Positions 1 to 12,385 are shown, counted from the first letter of the stretch. The stretch is 64,000 nt of DNA from Diphasiastrum complanatum (GCA_029204225.1 CM055111.1:15068576-15132575), one strand, 5' to 3'. The notes: generated by a model from the sequence alone, not told the origin. Translations and numbers: made by a program.

Positions 1-212
1 ACATAATATGGATCAGTCCTTTTCCAGCTCGGTGCCTTCAAGTACTCTTGTAGTTGCTCATATTATTTAACAACATTACAATCCTCTTTGATTCATTCCT
101 CACTTGTGCTAGCAAAGCTCTTGCGAATTTTTCCCGTGACCAAAGCCTTCCAAACTTCTTGAACTGCTTTTTGATATACTTTCGTGCATCTTACATTTCC
201 TTTCTGCTCATC

Positions 213-3129
213 ATGCCTTACACAAATACTTTCCAGTCTTCGCGTTATACTATCTATCATGATGTCCCATCTGCAACGGACATCATGATCCTGCCTAGCA
301 CAAGCATGGTCACTCAGTGGATGACCCTTGTGGATCCTCTGCTCACTGTAATGGGTATTCATGAGAGAGCCTTTCCTGGCAGAATCAACATGGATTTCAT
401 CACTCTTGCCTTCAGTATGTGGAAGGAAGAGAAATCCAAATTTTATATCACCTTTTAGGGAGCCACACACAAGGTGCGCATCACTGAGGCCGCCCCTGCA
501 GCCATAGGTATTGCATCCAGTACACAGGCCTCACCCAATCATAAGTAGGCCAAACAGGCCATAAAGCCTTACATTGATCTCACCAATGATCTGCACTGGA
601 CTGACGACAAATACTTCCTTGATGCCATCACTGAGCCTTCCATCCATGCTGCTGCCCAACTACTGAACAACTTCCTGATGGTTGGCAACCTCAGGAAAGA
701 CCGCATCACTTTAGAAATCCTTCATAGGAAAGTTGAGTCCTATACCAAGTTGGCCAAATCCCCTCTTGAGCCATATAATTGGTTCAAGACTATTTCTGGT
801 GAGCTCAAACGAGCTATAAAGAGCAATACTAAGCAGCAGTTTGCTGCTAGTTCTTTGTTGTCTCTTCTAGCCGCCTCTCACCTAGAAACCAAAATCCATG
901 CCTTCCACCTGGATTCTGTGCTTTTGGTTTATGAAGAAGCACTGGCCGAGTCATCCCACTAGGCCTCAAGTTTCCATAGTCAATGTTGTCCACGCAGCGA
1001 GATCGTCATTCCTGACTCGCCTTCCACGTCACGACGTCGTACTATGCATACATCGTCAGCTGCGCTTCCGTCCCCTGCTGTTGTTCGCACTGAACTTTCT
1101 ATTCTTCCCACCTCTGATGCTTCCCTCGCCTCTGCTTCCACACAAGGGGATACCATTCTTATCACAGCTGCCCAGGCTGCCTCACCCTCGCACACCAAAG
1201 CCACTTCACCAAAAAACTAATTTTTCATGGATATGTTCGATGATTTCGACCCCCTTGGGGCCACCAAAATTTTTGAAATGCCCCAGAGCCCTATGCCCTT
1301 TGAACTTCAATCCTCAGGAAGAGGATTCGAACAAATCCATGACACTACTGTCGATGTTGAAGATTCAAGCCAGCAACCTCAAACTGAAGATGCCCCAGCC
1401 GCACTTCGGGTCGACCAAGCTGTGAAATCACTGAAGCAGTTCAATGCCACCGTGCCTGAGGGTTTCGAGGAAGAAGATATTTTTGAAGAAGAAGAAGTAC
1501 TGGCACCTATTCCACACCAACCAAGGACAGTACGATCAGGTCCTTCTGCTGTTGCCGCCTCCACGACACTAGATTCTGGTGATGTTCTCGGTTTGGTCTC
1601 AAGCCTTGTGCAAGTCATTCAATCTATGCTTGACAAAAAAAATGAAATGGAACAGAGAATTTCAGATTTGGGATCAAAGAACACTCTGATCATTCAAAGA
1701 AGATTGTCTAGCTGAATCGAGAGTTAAACATTGCCATGCAACATGAAGACAAATCTGAGGCTGAAAAGTGACTGGCACAACAACATGCTGATCGTCTTGA
1801 AGGATATGTCAGCTCCTTGCAAAACACCCTGACAACCACACAGAATCAGGTGGATAAGGTTGTGCAGGATGTAAAACAACAGGTGCAACTGCTGAAGGGT
1901 CAGTTGCAGATGGCGGAGCAGGATCGCACGCGCCTTCAAGGTGAATTGGATGCGACCACCCTTGAGCATGATGCGTATCTTTAGACACAATACCAGATCA
2001 TCCGGTCACTCCGACGGAGATTGCGTATTTGTCCAAGAAAGTGAAAACATACAAAGTGGCCCTTCAGAGATTCCAAGGCCGCTTTGACATGTTCAAAGGA
2101 GCAGCTTCAACTGAGTTGGCCAAGGCTAAAGAAACCATTAGCGCCTATGAAAAAGAAGTCGCTCAGGTGTTGGAAGCCAGACCACAAATCCCCGTACCGG
2201 TCCTCCTGCAATTCTTCCCTATGCACCAAGAAGATGTACCAATGGATATAGGGTTAGATTCGGGCATGGACCAGGGGGGAGCTCCAGGTATAGAAGAACA
2301 ACCGCCAATTTTACCGGCAGTGCAAGTGGGTACATCCTCATCAAGGACCACACCTCTATTCAAACGACCCATCAACGTTGAGGACCAGATCCAAGGCTTT
2401 TTATCACAACATCCGCATGAGTCCTCGCGTGGGGGTTGGGTTCTGAAGTTTAAGACCTCCGAGATAGAGGCCGGCAAAGAGTTGGACAAAATACCTACAT
2501 TGGGAGAGCAGTCGGCATGGAGAATTACTGTTTTTGAGAAAACCTTGGAATCAATTAGGAGTTACATTGCCAGATATTGCCAATTGCGGGTAGATCTCTA
2601 TTATGTGCCAATGCCGAGAAGAAATAAATGGAAAGATATGGGATTGGCTATGGAAAAGATCACAATCCATATGCCCAATTGGCCAACCATCCATCAACCC
2701 TATAGCTGGACAATTTCAGTGGACTTCCACCGAGCTTTACAAGCATACCAGAGAGAGTATGTCCACTCTCCAAATCCAACGGTGTGACAATCGGCACTAT
2801 TTGCAAAAGATCTAACTCTGTTGGTGTCAGTGGCAACCAGATGGAACGATTGCCTACCTCCTCTGGCATTCGATCCAAATAAGTTGATGGCCTCAAAGAA
2901 TATCAAAGATCATCTATCGGTTGCTCGTTTATACTTTTGTGCAACAATGATGGGAGGCTCTTGGGAATCACGCTTCACATCATGGACAACCTCAAAGTGG
3001 ATTGTCGGAGCCCATCGTTGTTTTCTACCACACAATTTAGATTTTAATACTGCACGCCTCAACTTTATGGAGAAGGTGCAGTATCATTTAATAAAGATTC
3101 GGTGCGAAGCCAATAAAAGTCCCCAATAA
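213..3129 (+). pseudogene. Extra 3' ORF of gypsy element, copy A (broken)
   Basis: A long reading frame lies between where pol would end (outside the window) and the 3' LTR. It matches a second copy at 30816-33694 along its whole length. The start ATG at 213 is at the same place as in copy B. Segments in order are a mixed N-terminal domain, a Pro/Ser/Thr-rich middle, an acidic Glu-rich patch near 1460-1500, a Gln/Lys/Glu-rich coiled-coil stretch (about 1640-2160), and a conserved C-terminal domain rich in Trp and Tyr (2380-3129). Stops and frame changes near 456, 960, 1220, 1713 and 2785 break it. Plant Tat/Athila-type gypsy elements carry such an extra ORF between pol and the 3' LTR. I do not recognise the protein family and infer no function. 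Confidence 0.7.
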
Positions 3130-3179
3130 CTGCATCTCATAGGTGTCATGAGACCGCCACCAGTTTTGGTGGGGGATAT

Positions 3180-3932
3180 CATTGGAGGGTTTGCGGATCC
3201 CAAGGCAATCCTAACCCTAGTTAATAAGTGAGAGGGATTTGGCACCCTACGTGTGTAAGTCCAGCCCGATGATCACATAGAGATTTGATTAATTAGAAAG
3301 TCAATAAAAGGACTTTAGGCCTTTTTGCGGGACTTTTAATGTCGCAGGGCCTAAATGTCAAGTTAGTAAATAAAGTTGGGTTTCCCTCCAAATTGAATGG
3401 TTCCCGCTCTTTTTTAGATTTGAATAACTAGAGAGGCAAAAATGGACCAATAGGATTCAGAGGCTAGGGTTCTCCTCTCTACTATAAAAAGGGACCAACT
3501 CGAGTTGCTCCTCATGTTCATTTTCTCATTTCAATAAAGCAGATTGGTTCTCTTCAGGAATGGATTGATGAATGTCCTTGATCTCTATCACTTTTCCTCC
3601 ATCTCTCATGCTTTCTTTGGTTTTTGATAATTGTTGGATCTAAATGTTATTGGGATTGTGTGGTACTATACTTTTTATGAGAGATAAAGGAAGAGAGAGA
3701 AAGGGTAAGTTATCTTTGTTGTGGATTGTAGAGTTAATGGATCATAGTGTTAATGGATCATAGGGTTAATGGATGTTAGAGTTAGATGTGAATCCTCCAT
3801 TCATGATTAAAATCTGAACTATACTATCGCTCTCATGGGAACAAACCTACATGTGACAACTAACTTCGTCTCTTTGATGCTAGATTGACTAGATCTTGGA
3901 TTCAGGTTAGGCAAGGAAAGAAACCCACCACA
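3180..3932 (+). repeat. Gypsy 3' LTR, copy A
   Basis: About 753 bp, closely related to the LTRs at 33745-34487 and 57094-57835. It follows a polypurine tract (about 3165-3178, TTTTGGTGGGGGATA) directly after the extra ORF, which marks it as a 3' LTR. The expected TGTTGG start reads CATTGG here, and the end is CCACCACA. A promoter-like TATAAAAAG stands near 3482. It differs from the other two LTRs at many shared positions, so it belongs to a separate, probably older insertion whose 5' part is outside the window. Confidence 0.8.
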
Positions 3933-5191
3933 ATTGATCACTCTTGATCAAGATGGCAAAAGGTTGGTTAGAGAAGACTACATAGAGCAAATCGAGAGGC
4001 AATTGCTTCAAGGAAAGGGAGATCTCATTGGTGAGCTTATTGAGTTATGTTTTGAACTCAAGAAGGCTAGATTTATCAAGTTTGATACTCATCTTCACCT
4101 ACTCTTCTTCATGTTGGATGGATAGTTTGGAATCTATCTTTTGATTTATGATGGTGAAATTGGTGGCATTGTTTTCACTAACATTTGTGAAAGATCGAGA
4201 TCAAGCATTGATGAGATCTTGTTGGATCAAGATAATATGTTTCTTAGGGAGTATTTCCATATCTTTGATATATTTGATGATCAAGAGAAAGGTAAGCAAG
4301 TGGAAGTGACTCATGTTGCTTTACTCACACATTTTGGAGAATCTTCTTGTGTAGATGATGCTATGCAAGTAGATAGATGTTTTCATGATTTTTCAGCAAG
4401 TAATGGATTTGAAAAAGAGGTCTTAGTCAATGATGTTGATGGTCAAGAGGAAGATCAAGAGGTTGATCTCAGAGGGCTTCAACAAGTCAAAAGGGAAGTT
4501 GGCAATTTGAAGCTAGTCAAGAGCATCAAAGGAGAAAAGATGTTTTAGATCTATTTTTGTAGGTGTTTGAAGACTCGAGTAAGGTCAAAAGAAGGCAAGG
4601 AAGTGTTTTCAAGTTTACTTTACTTATTCTATCTCATGTTTGAGCTATGTGTTCAAATTGTCAAGATATGGTCAAACTAGCTACATTGTCTTGCAATTAT
4701 CTTATTGTTGGAGTTGTACTAGCATTCTTGGCTGGATTTGTTGATAGAAATGAAGCTATTGGAGGTTCATTATGTTAGTCATTCATGGCCAAGTCATCAA
4801 GTGTTGATGATATATTGTGGCAAGATGGCAATGGAGGCTCATTCATGGAGTTTTATGGTGGAGACATATCAAGAAAGGACAAAGTTGGAGGAGACAAGCA
4901 AGCAAAAGGTCATTACTCACGTTTATTGTTTGGTTGCTATAATTTTTTAGAGAGTTCAAAGTTTGAAGCATGGAAGAATCATTTCATTCACATTCTATTT
5001 GGTTCTTACATCTTGATGTGTAAAATTGATGTAAGAGATAATGAAACATCCAATTTGGACACTATGATCTATATCAATTATGGAAGCTACTTTAGAACAT
5101 TAGAGTGGAGATCTATACATAGGATGGAGATCATTAATTCGGATCAAACTTATATGGTTAAAACTATGCCAAAACTAGTTGAATAGGGAGT
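3933..5191 (+). other. Unassigned ORF-bearing stretch upstream of a copia LTR
   Basis: The stretch holds open frames at 3934-4125, 4141-4548 and 4785-5186 on the plus strand, rich in Asp, Glu, Lys and Phe. The last runs into a short purine tract (TTGAATAGGGAG) immediately before the copia family 1 LTR. That position suggests the 3' internal part of a copia-type element, but I see no RT, RNase H or integrase motif. A non-autonomous element or a captured host fragment are both possible. Confidence 0.35.
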
Positions 5192-5499
5192 GTGAGAGAT
5201 TTCAGCTAGTTTAGTTATATTTTGGTTAATTGTCAATATTAGGCCAATATGTATTTTATACTTAGAGATCAACTTTATGAAAGTTATTTTAGTCTACAAG
5301 CATTTGAATAAACACTTCTGGAAAGTGTGTAAAAGTTATTAGGTCAAATTTGGACACATTGAAAGTTGAATGTTAGATGCATTAAGGGTATTTGAACTAG
5401 AAGAGTTTTGGAGGGAAACCAAACTCATTAATGAGGCATGGATATGTAGTGTAAATTCAAGAGAAAATATATTCTTCTTCTTCTTCTTCTTCTTCTTCT

Positions 5500-5595
<96 letters not shown>

Positions 5596-5906
5596 TCACA
5601 TGCTTATACATGAGTTCTCTTGAGTTCATCTATGTTGATGATATCTTGCAATCTTGTGTGTAGAATGCTCATATTTTGCTATTTTTTGATCCACACATGA
5701 GAAATATAGTAGGGTACTGTTATTGTATGGACAACAACTTTATTTTATCATATATTTGATGTTTGATCAAATTCTTATTGAGTTTGCATCTCTTTCATCG
5801 AGTAGATGCTGATTTTTCTACATTGACAATGTTGTTGATTGTGTTGACTTTCTAACCAAAGATTAAGGGACACATTTTGGATCTTAATGATCTGAAATTA
5901 TTCTCA
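5192..5906 (+). repeat. Copia LTR, family 1 (copy at 5.2 kb)
   Basis: It begins TGTGAGAG after a purine tract and matches the LTRs at 25986-26647 (minus), 47845-48255 and 52082-52725. The 3' boundary is approximate, because the expected TTCACA end has decayed to TTCTCA. The copy contains a long internal microsatellite. It is probably the 3' LTR of a degraded element. Confidence 0.65.
5472..5596 (+). repeat. Compound microsatellite (TTC)n(TC)n(AC)n inside a copia LTR
   Basis: Roughly 33 bp of TTC units are followed by about 70 bp of CT repeat and about 22 bp of AC repeat. The same position in the other family 1 LTRs holds a short or long CT/GA run, so the tract expanded inside the LTR. Confidence 0.9.
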
Positions 5907-5968
5907 ATATCTAGAAGTTGTAAAACCTAAAAAAATCAAATCCGATTTGTGTTATAAATAGAATTTGT
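5907..5968. other. Short spacer between copia LTR and CACTA remnant
   Basis: AT-rich sequence with no recognisable feature. Confidence 0.3.
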
Positions 5969-6484
5969 TTAGAAAATAAATACTGCATGCATAAAAAACA
6001 AATATACAAAAATTACAAGTGATCTCATTTTATAGTCACCTGAACAATTGCCCAATCCTGCATAGTCCACATTAAAATCGCATGCAACAAACATATTTTT
6101 TACTTTATGTTTTCCAGGAATTAGAAGTGCTGGCATGAGATTTCCTTTTTTTATGCTTAGCCAAGGTGGAATGTTATAGTTGACCAACACCACTGGCCAA
6201 GTAGACCATGTGCTTGACATTTTTCCAAAGGGGTTAACCTCGTCTATTGCAAGTCCAAATCTTATATTTCTTATTTCACTTGCGAAACATGGATATTATT
6301 TGTCAATGTGTTTCCATGCACAAGAATCTGAGAGTACTCTCATGATCTCATCTGAAGAACGATGACTAGCATGCCAATTCACAAGTTCTGCAAGAGACTT
6401 GCAATGAAACAACCGTTGCAATCGTGGGATTATTGGAAAGTGTCGTAGCACCTTGCATTGTATAGTCCATTCCCATTGCACTCA
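5969..6484 (-). pseudogene. CACTA (En/Spm) TNP2-type transposase fragment
   Basis: Read on the minus strand, the frames give signatures typical of plant TNP2 transposases: a KVLRHFPIIPRLQRLF-like block, an AELVNWHA block, RNIRFGLA, NPFG, STWPVVLVNYN followed by PPW, and a PALLIPGKH-like block. These occur in the order known for the family's central catalytic part. The fragment spans about 130 codons, whereas a full TNP2 is many hundreds, and it loses similarity after about 6100. A stop and frame change between 6300 and 6290 confirm decay. No CACTA terminal inverted repeat was found nearby. Confidence 0.8.
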
Positions 6485-6703
6485 ACATTTTTCATGCCTC
6501 ACCTCTTGTCTCTAACATAGTGTTTCCTTCTAGGAGTAGTTTGCACAATAACTTGTACATAATCAAATGAATTTTCATGATATAAAATAAAAGATCATCT
6601 AGCCAACTAAAACTTTTGACTTGAACAACACATCTACTAAAATCTTAAAAAAAAATTCAATCTTATTTACCCAAATAAGGATGTAACACTTGTATCACTC
6701 CAT

Positions 6704-7177
6704 TTATATTTTTCTTGGAGGTTCAATATAAGCAACAAAGTGGCCAAACGAGATGTCTTTGCTCCAGAATATAATGATGTGTTTGATTCTTCTCTCAATT
6801 TTTTTTTTCTCGGCACTAATAAATGATTCACTATCATGTTCAGTGCGTTCTTCCACGTCTTGATGCTCATAGACATTATTTATCAAGTTGTTCATGATTT
6901 CAACTTCATCTTGAATGCAAAAATCGTTTTCAGCACTTGACCTTGATCCTGAAGAAGAAGAAAAAGAAGAAGCTCGAGGCTGATTTGTTTTGGCACGTTG
7001 TTGTTCATATATTTTCATCATGGCTCTCAATTCCATATGCTCACTACATGATAGTTGATTTATGTGTGGCCCATCGTATGCCAATCTTGTTTTGGATATG
7101 GAGTGATTGTTGTCATCATCACTAGATCTAGACAACAATTCATAGTCTTTCAAACATGGGAAACAAATATTCATCAA
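6704..7177 (-). CDS. Uncharacterised Ser/acidic-rich ORF beside TNP2 remnant
   Basis: A 157-codon open frame with Cys residues near its start, a Ser-rich stretch (about residues 67-80) and an acidic middle. It lies between the SET-domain remnant and the TNP2 fragment on the same strand, so all three may be parts of one decayed transposon. I do not recognise the family. A conserved function is not supported by the sequence alone. Confidence 0.3.
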   Translation of the reverse strand: MMNICFPCLKDYELLSRSSDDDNNHSISKTRLAYDGPHINQLSCSEHMELRAMMKIYEQQRAKTNQPRASSFSSSSGSRSSAENDFCIQDEVEIMNNLINNVYEHQDVEERTEHDSESFISAEKKKIERRIKHIIIFWSKDISFGHFVAYIEPPRKI

Positions 7178-7296
7178 TTAACATATAAGATTGTCATTCA
7201 TGAAAATTAAAACTAAAATTAAGACATGCAAATCAAACACCATATCTTAAATTAAGACATGCAATACGAGATATAAAAAAAACAATTACTTGACAT

Positions 7297-8165
7297 TCAA
7301 CATAACTTGTTCTCACTAAATAGATAAAATGTATTTTGATATTTACATGCTTGAGTTTGGCTCAAAGCCTTTTGTACGCATCTTGGAAGAGGATGATTGA
7401 AGATATATTTGATAAATAGCTCTTCACCACATTTAATGGGCCTTATCGCACATACCATTATGTATGTACCTTTTAAGTTCCTACAAAAGTCTTCTTTTTT
7501 TCCATTGGTGCATTTTTCAAAATCACAATTAGTTAATGAAGGGTGACCAATGGAACTATTTATATATGCAGCAATATTTGCTATGTTTTTCTGGATGCCC
7601 ATCAATATACATACGATGTGATTTCAAAACATTTTCTCCTTGCATAGGCCACTCTTTCAAAGAACAAGCATTAGCATTCAAGCCATAAACCTGCATTCTC
7701 CATTGGTGACGACACAGAGCATGTCAATCACCCCAATTGTATTAGGTCCTGCATAAGACATTAATGTGACAACACTACTCAAAGGGACATCAATGCTAGT
7801 CAAAGAAAATAAACCCAATCCCACGTTAGGAAAGTGCTCACTTGGCTTGATCATATACATATGACCCCAATATGAAAATGATGTTCCACATAATGATAAT
7901 GGTACTCTATCAGGCCAACGTTACATAAATAGTTATCCAATGAAATTGCTTTATCAACAACAAATGTAGATTTCAAAGCATCCCATTTCATTGTCTTGTC
8001 ATACAAAGTAATAAACACCATGGATCTTAAAGGTAAGAAACAAGTCACCCCATGTCTACTAATACTTTCCAAAAAGTATTCAAAGATAGTAGACTCTCCA
8101 ATGCTCACCACCCTTGCAAGATGCACACTTGAATGGACAATTTGCATGCAATTTGATGACTCGGC
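7297..8165 (-). pseudogene. SET-domain protein remnant
   Basis: On the minus strand, two frames together give the outline of a SET methyltransferase domain: a GLGLFS block (usual G-x-G-L-F/Y), then N-I-A-A-Y-I-N-S in place of the N-H-S-C core, then an Asn-Cys pair, and finally an I-R-P-I-K-x-G-E-E-L-F-x-x-Y block that forms the pseudoknot in real SET domains. A frameshift near 7600 and stops near 7678 and 7850 break it. The canonical His-Ser-Cys of the cofactor pocket is lost. The upstream part (8165-7860) looks coding but matches nothing I know. SET proteins normally methylate lysines on histones. This copy is unlikely to be active. Its neighbours suggest capture by a DNA transposon. Confidence 0.6.
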
Positions 8166-8294
8166 CATTGTCATTGAGGACTCCCTTGGAACTCTCATGC
8201 TTTGAGGCTGATCCTCAATATCTTCCTCCTTTTGATGCTCCTCCTCAATGCAAGCAAGATCACACTTTGCCAAGATCTCCTTTTGAGTGATCTC

Positions 8295-9608
8295 CTAATT
8301 TTCCAAGCTCATTCTTTCAAAAGCAACACTAGCTTCCAACTTAAACAATCTTCCATGCTTAAATCCCTTTGCAATGCAAACATCATTCTTCAAGATGAAA
8401 CAAACACCATGCTTAAAGTGGACATCCAAACCACTTTCTAAGAGTAAACGAACACTAAGCATATTCTTGGTGATTGATGGTACATAAAGGACATTTTCTA
8501 GATCCATGCATTTTGAGGATTCTAGACACAAAGAGATGGTGCCAACACCATCTATCCTACACTCTTCATCATTTGCAGTAAAGACAAACTTTTTAGCAGC
8601 ATTGAAAGAGTGTAAGGTTGAGAGAAAGTCCTTTTCACAAGACATGTGAGAGCTAGCCCCACTGTCGATCCACCAATTGTCTCTATAATTGCTATTGCTT
8701 GTTGGTGAGGATGTAGATGCCATCAAGAATACATCTACTTCATCCTCCTCCTCCTTTGCAAGGTTTCCTTGTTTGTCCTCCTCCACTTGTGCTCTTAGCC
8801 TCTTGTAGCATTCAGATGCATAATGCCCCTTCCTTCCACAAAAGAAGCATTTTTGCTTTGACTTGTCCTTTGAGCTTGATGCATCATCCTCTTCTTTGGC
8901 CTCCTTTGGATGCTTCTTCTTTCCATTGGTCTTCTTTTTGCCCTTGAATGAGAAATTGGCTTTCTCATCACCATCTTGCAATGACAAGGAACTCATCCTA
9001 GATTTTGCATGGAGCATCCTACACTCTTCAGCCACTAATACACTGTGAATTTTTTCTATAGTTGGCAAAGTGTCTTGGATGGCAAAACTTTGGACCAAAT
9101 TTGCAAAGTCATCTCCTAGACCATTAAGGACAATTTGTACAAGCTCTCCATTATGAATCTTCTCTCCAATGGAAGCCAACTCCCTATTTAAAGACTTGAT
9201 TCTGAGTACATAATCCTGTGCACTCTCCTCACTTCTCCTCGTGCTTTGCAAAATTTAATTTCTAAGCATAAGAACTCTAGAAGTGTTGCTAGACTCATAG
9301 ATTGATTTTAAAGACTCCCAAGCCTCTTTAGCATTAGTACAAGCTGATACTTCTCTCAACAAATCATTGCTCACATTCATCTTCACACAATGAAGTGCAA
9401 GCCTAGATCTCTTCTTGTATCTAGCTAACTCCTGTGCACCTAGAGGTTCATCTTCATCTTCAATCAAGAACTCATAAAGGTCTTGGAGCACCAAGAGTGA
9501 CTCCATTCTAACCTTCCAAATAGCATAATTTGTAGAATTCAACCTCTCACTAGCTTCTACAAGGTATGCTCCAGCAGATCCCATCTTACTAGTGACTTCT
9601 ACAAACAA
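8295..9608 (-). pseudogene. Copia family 2 gag-protease (5' half of split element)
   Basis: One continuous minus-strand frame with a single nonsense codon at about 9252-9254; a sister gag at 13022-12576 has Lys there. The N-terminal gag part (UBN2-like) has conserved NYxIWKVRMES and SRLALHC blocks. It is followed by Lys-rich sequence, one CCHC zinc knuckle (CFFCGRKGHYASEC) and the aspartic protease motif WWIDSGASSHMS. Sequence downstream of the protease loses the pattern at 8295, close to a proposed inversion breakpoint. Integrase, RT and RNase H of this element are not here. Gag packages the RNA and the protease matures the polyprotein. Confidence 0.85.
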
Positions 9609-10378
9609 GAAATAGATCTGATTGACTTGAAACTCACAAAGGTCTCACACTTGCAGTGTTTCACTCAAATTTGATTTCTAATCCAACAAATGGACTTATA
9701 ATCACAGTTCTATCACTCCCTCACAAAGCTGGAATGAAGATAAGATGAAGTGAAAACTACTTTCAAACAAATCTTGCCAAGAAATGGATTTGATTGTCTC
9801 TAAAAACTCACTAAGGTCTCTCTCTTGTAGTTTTTAACTAAAATTAGATTTCTAGTCCAACAAATGGACTTATAATCTCAGTTCAAGCACTCCCTCACAA
9901 AGTTGGAATGAAGATAAGATGATGTGAAATCTACTTACAATCAAATCTTGCCAAATTTGGCTATTTTTGGACAAAAAAAATGACTTAATCTCTTTCTTCC
10001 TTCTTGGTGTACTTTCAAGATCTGTTTTTAACCTTAATAGGACCTGAACTCAGCCTAGATTAATTAGATTCCATGAAACAAATTCAAATCTAACCAATGG
10101 CAAATGATCTTGGTAGATTATCCTAGGATCTCCACCAAAAATTACACCAATAGCTCACAAATTGAATTTTTTTGAATCAAATGAATACCATGCATTAAAT
10201 GCATGTTCAGAGGTGCCCACACATGTGGACAGTGCAGATTTGGACCCCTACCAAGTTTGGGATCAAATCTCCTCACCAAAATCAAGATTCTAGCTTGCCC
10301 TCTCAATACTAGTTTTTAGCACCAAAACTTGCTAAAAATGGATTTGCATTAGATCAATGGCTTATGCTCTTGTACTTG
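9609..10378 (-). other. Copia family 2 leader
   Basis: Untranslated leader between primer site and gag on the minus strand. It contains two similar segments (about 9640-9720 and 9800-9960, both with a TCTAATCCAACAAATGG-like core), which indicates an internal duplication. Confidence 0.5.
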
Positions 10379-10390
10379 GCTCTGATACCA
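10379..10390 (-). other. Copia family 2 primer-binding site
   Basis: Minus strand reads TGGTATCAGAGC directly after the LTR end TATCACA. This is the classical initiator-Met tRNA primer site of plant copia elements. Confidence 0.85.
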
Positions 10391-11039
10391 TGTGATAGTA
10401 CTGTACTTTAGGACCATAAATGGATCTACAAAAGATCTACAAGAGTGATTGGATGCTTGCTTAACAATCTATCAAAAAACTAGACACAAAAAAGTTGATC
10501 TAGATTGGCAATTTGACAAACAACAAGCATTAACAATCAAAAGCATTGATAAACATGAAATCCCCACAGGCTGTAGTACGGCCTTCAACCTGAGAAACAA
10601 GTAGAAATTGATTTGGTTTCATTTGGATCACAAAAACTCAATGTACATAGTGAACTAGCTTGAGATTGCCAATGAGCTCCAAAAATTTTCTATCTTCTCA
10701 CTATGGAGAGAGGGAATACATACCAAATTCGACTTCCTTCTTGAAGTTAGGTGGATTTCCAGCATGTAATAAGGAAATTAACTCACTCTCCTTGACCTAA
10801 AATGAAATCCTAGTCTATTTCCTAGAGTTATGCTTGGTAGGTAGCTAGTTGGTCAAATTTTCACGTTAAACTTAGGTGTAGGTCCTATAAAGTAGGGATT
10901 GACCTAACCTACATTAGTATGGGTTTCCCATGTGGCATCATGGCCTCACATGTGCGGGACCCACTTGTGTACACAATTTACACTATTCTACATGGTTTTT
11001 GATCAAGCTAGATTTGCCAATTTTTGGCAATTCTTCACA
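10391..11039 (-). repeat. Copia family 2 LTR, 5' copy
   Basis: 649 bp from TGTGAAGAATT to TACTATCACA on the minus strand. It is nearly the same sequence as the plus-strand LTR at 25216-25916, apart from a few insertions or deletions. The five bases outside its 5' end (minus-strand reading) are ATACC, which equals the five bases after the 3' end of the partner LTR. Confidence 0.85.
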
Positions 11040-11449
11040 GGTATCAATACTAGAGCATGCTAGATTGATTTCTAACCAAAAATCGAGTTTCTTGCATATG
11101 TAGATTGGATCTTTTGTAGATCAAAACTCATGTTAGGCAATTGATAATCAATTTTTTGTGATTTTGTCAAAACCCTAATTTTGATTGGATCTCTAGATTG
11201 TGAGGTTACTGAACTTCATTTTGAGTGTGTTTGAATCTTAGGAAGTGGCAAGAATCATTATATTGAGGATATATCATAGGTTGATCAAGATTTCTACATT
11301 CTATGTGTTGATTTGCTAGATACAAGTGCTAGAAGAGAATTGAGAGGTTCCATATCTTTGTGATTTCTTCTTGGAAACATTTGTTGTATTTCAAAAGAAT
11401 GCTTTGTGCATTGGAAAAGGTTGAAAGAGAAGGATTAGGTCATTTCAAC
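11040..11449 (+). other. Leader of copia family 1 element P (continues from 25922)
   Basis: Plus-strand leader ending at the gag ATG. Its first five bases, GGTAT, are one copy of the duplication made by insertion of family 2. It appears to be the continuation of the leader that starts at the primer site at 25974-25985 and runs to 25917 on the minus strand. Confidence 0.55.
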
Positions 11450-11865
11450 ATGGCTACATCAAGCGGATACATGTTGGAAGGCAATGATAGGTTTACCTCA
11501 AGCAACTATTCATTGTGAAAAGTGAGGATGGAATCACTTCTTGATTTGAATGATGTTTTGGATACTTTTGTAGGTTTGGAGGAGAGGCCAGCAACACAAC
11601 AAGAACAATTGACGTATGACAAGAGGGCCAAAAGAGCTCTACACATGATCAAGATGAATGTTACCAATGAACTTCTCAAGGAACTTGGTAAGAGTACTTC
11701 ATCAAAGGATGCTTGGGATTCATTGAAGGAGCTTTATGAATCCAAGTCTACTTCTAGAGTGTTGACTTTAAGAAGGCAAATCTTTTAAATTTTTCAAAAG
11801 AATGAAGAGAGTCCAAATATTTTTGTTTTGAGAGTGAAGGCTTTGAATGATGAGTTAGCTGGTCC
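11450..11865 (+). pseudogene. Copia family 1 gag, N-terminal part (element P)
   Basis: Starts at the ATG at 11450 and shows the copia gag pattern: NYSL-stop-KVRMESLL, KRAKRALHMIKMNV, SRVLTLRR. An in-frame TGA stands at about 11517 in place of the conserved Trp, and another stop is at about 11786. The frame is recognisable to about 11863, where it abuts an inverted integrase segment. The rest of gag and the protease are missing. Confidence 0.75.
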
Positions 11866-12385
11866 TTGGTGTCGTATACTCCATCTTGATCCCATGCTCA
11901 TCACAAAAATCCTTAAACTTGGTAGATATGTACTCTCCACCATTGTCGCTCCTTAAGCACTTGATCCTTGTGGAAATTGGTCCTCCCTTGCATTCATGAA
12001 CTTAATAAAGACATTATACGGTTCATCTTTGCTCTTTAGCAAATAGATCCAACAATACATCTTAGCTCCACTATTGCTGATTGTAGGAATTCCATGAATA
12101 TCCGAATGTACAACTTGAAAAGGCTTTGTAGATCTAGCATAAGGTAGTCTATGTGACTTTGACAAAGCACAAGAACATGATTGATGCTACTTAAGGATTT
12201 AAGAAGACCAATCACAACTTGCTTCTTAGCCATTACCTCCAATGGCTTGAGTTGAGGTGCCCCATCCTTCTATGCCAACCTCTTGAATAGGTATTTGCTC
12301 ACTTGCCACAAATCCAACTTGGTTAGCAATAACACAAGCATCTAATTTGAACAACTTCCCTTGTCTTTTCCCTTGCAATCAAGAT
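11866..12385 (-). pseudogene. Copia pre-integrase and integrase core, locally inverted
   Basis: Minus-strand frames give the GKLFKLDA pre-integrase start, a decayed LWH/GHLN zinc-binding part, the catalytic region HSDIHGIP, and SDNGGEYIS, which holds the second catalytic Asp. The segment stops at about 11867 just before the expected N-G-x-x-E-R. It sits between plus-strand gag and a plus-strand post-integrase segment whose first residues (GRTPFEMLF) are what should follow. A flip of only this block restores normal gene order. Confidence 0.75.

Noticed and set aside
5503-5574. CRISPR-like or tandem-gene interpretation of repeats
   Set aside because: The repeats are simple CT/AC microsatellites with no spacers; the genome is eukaryotic.
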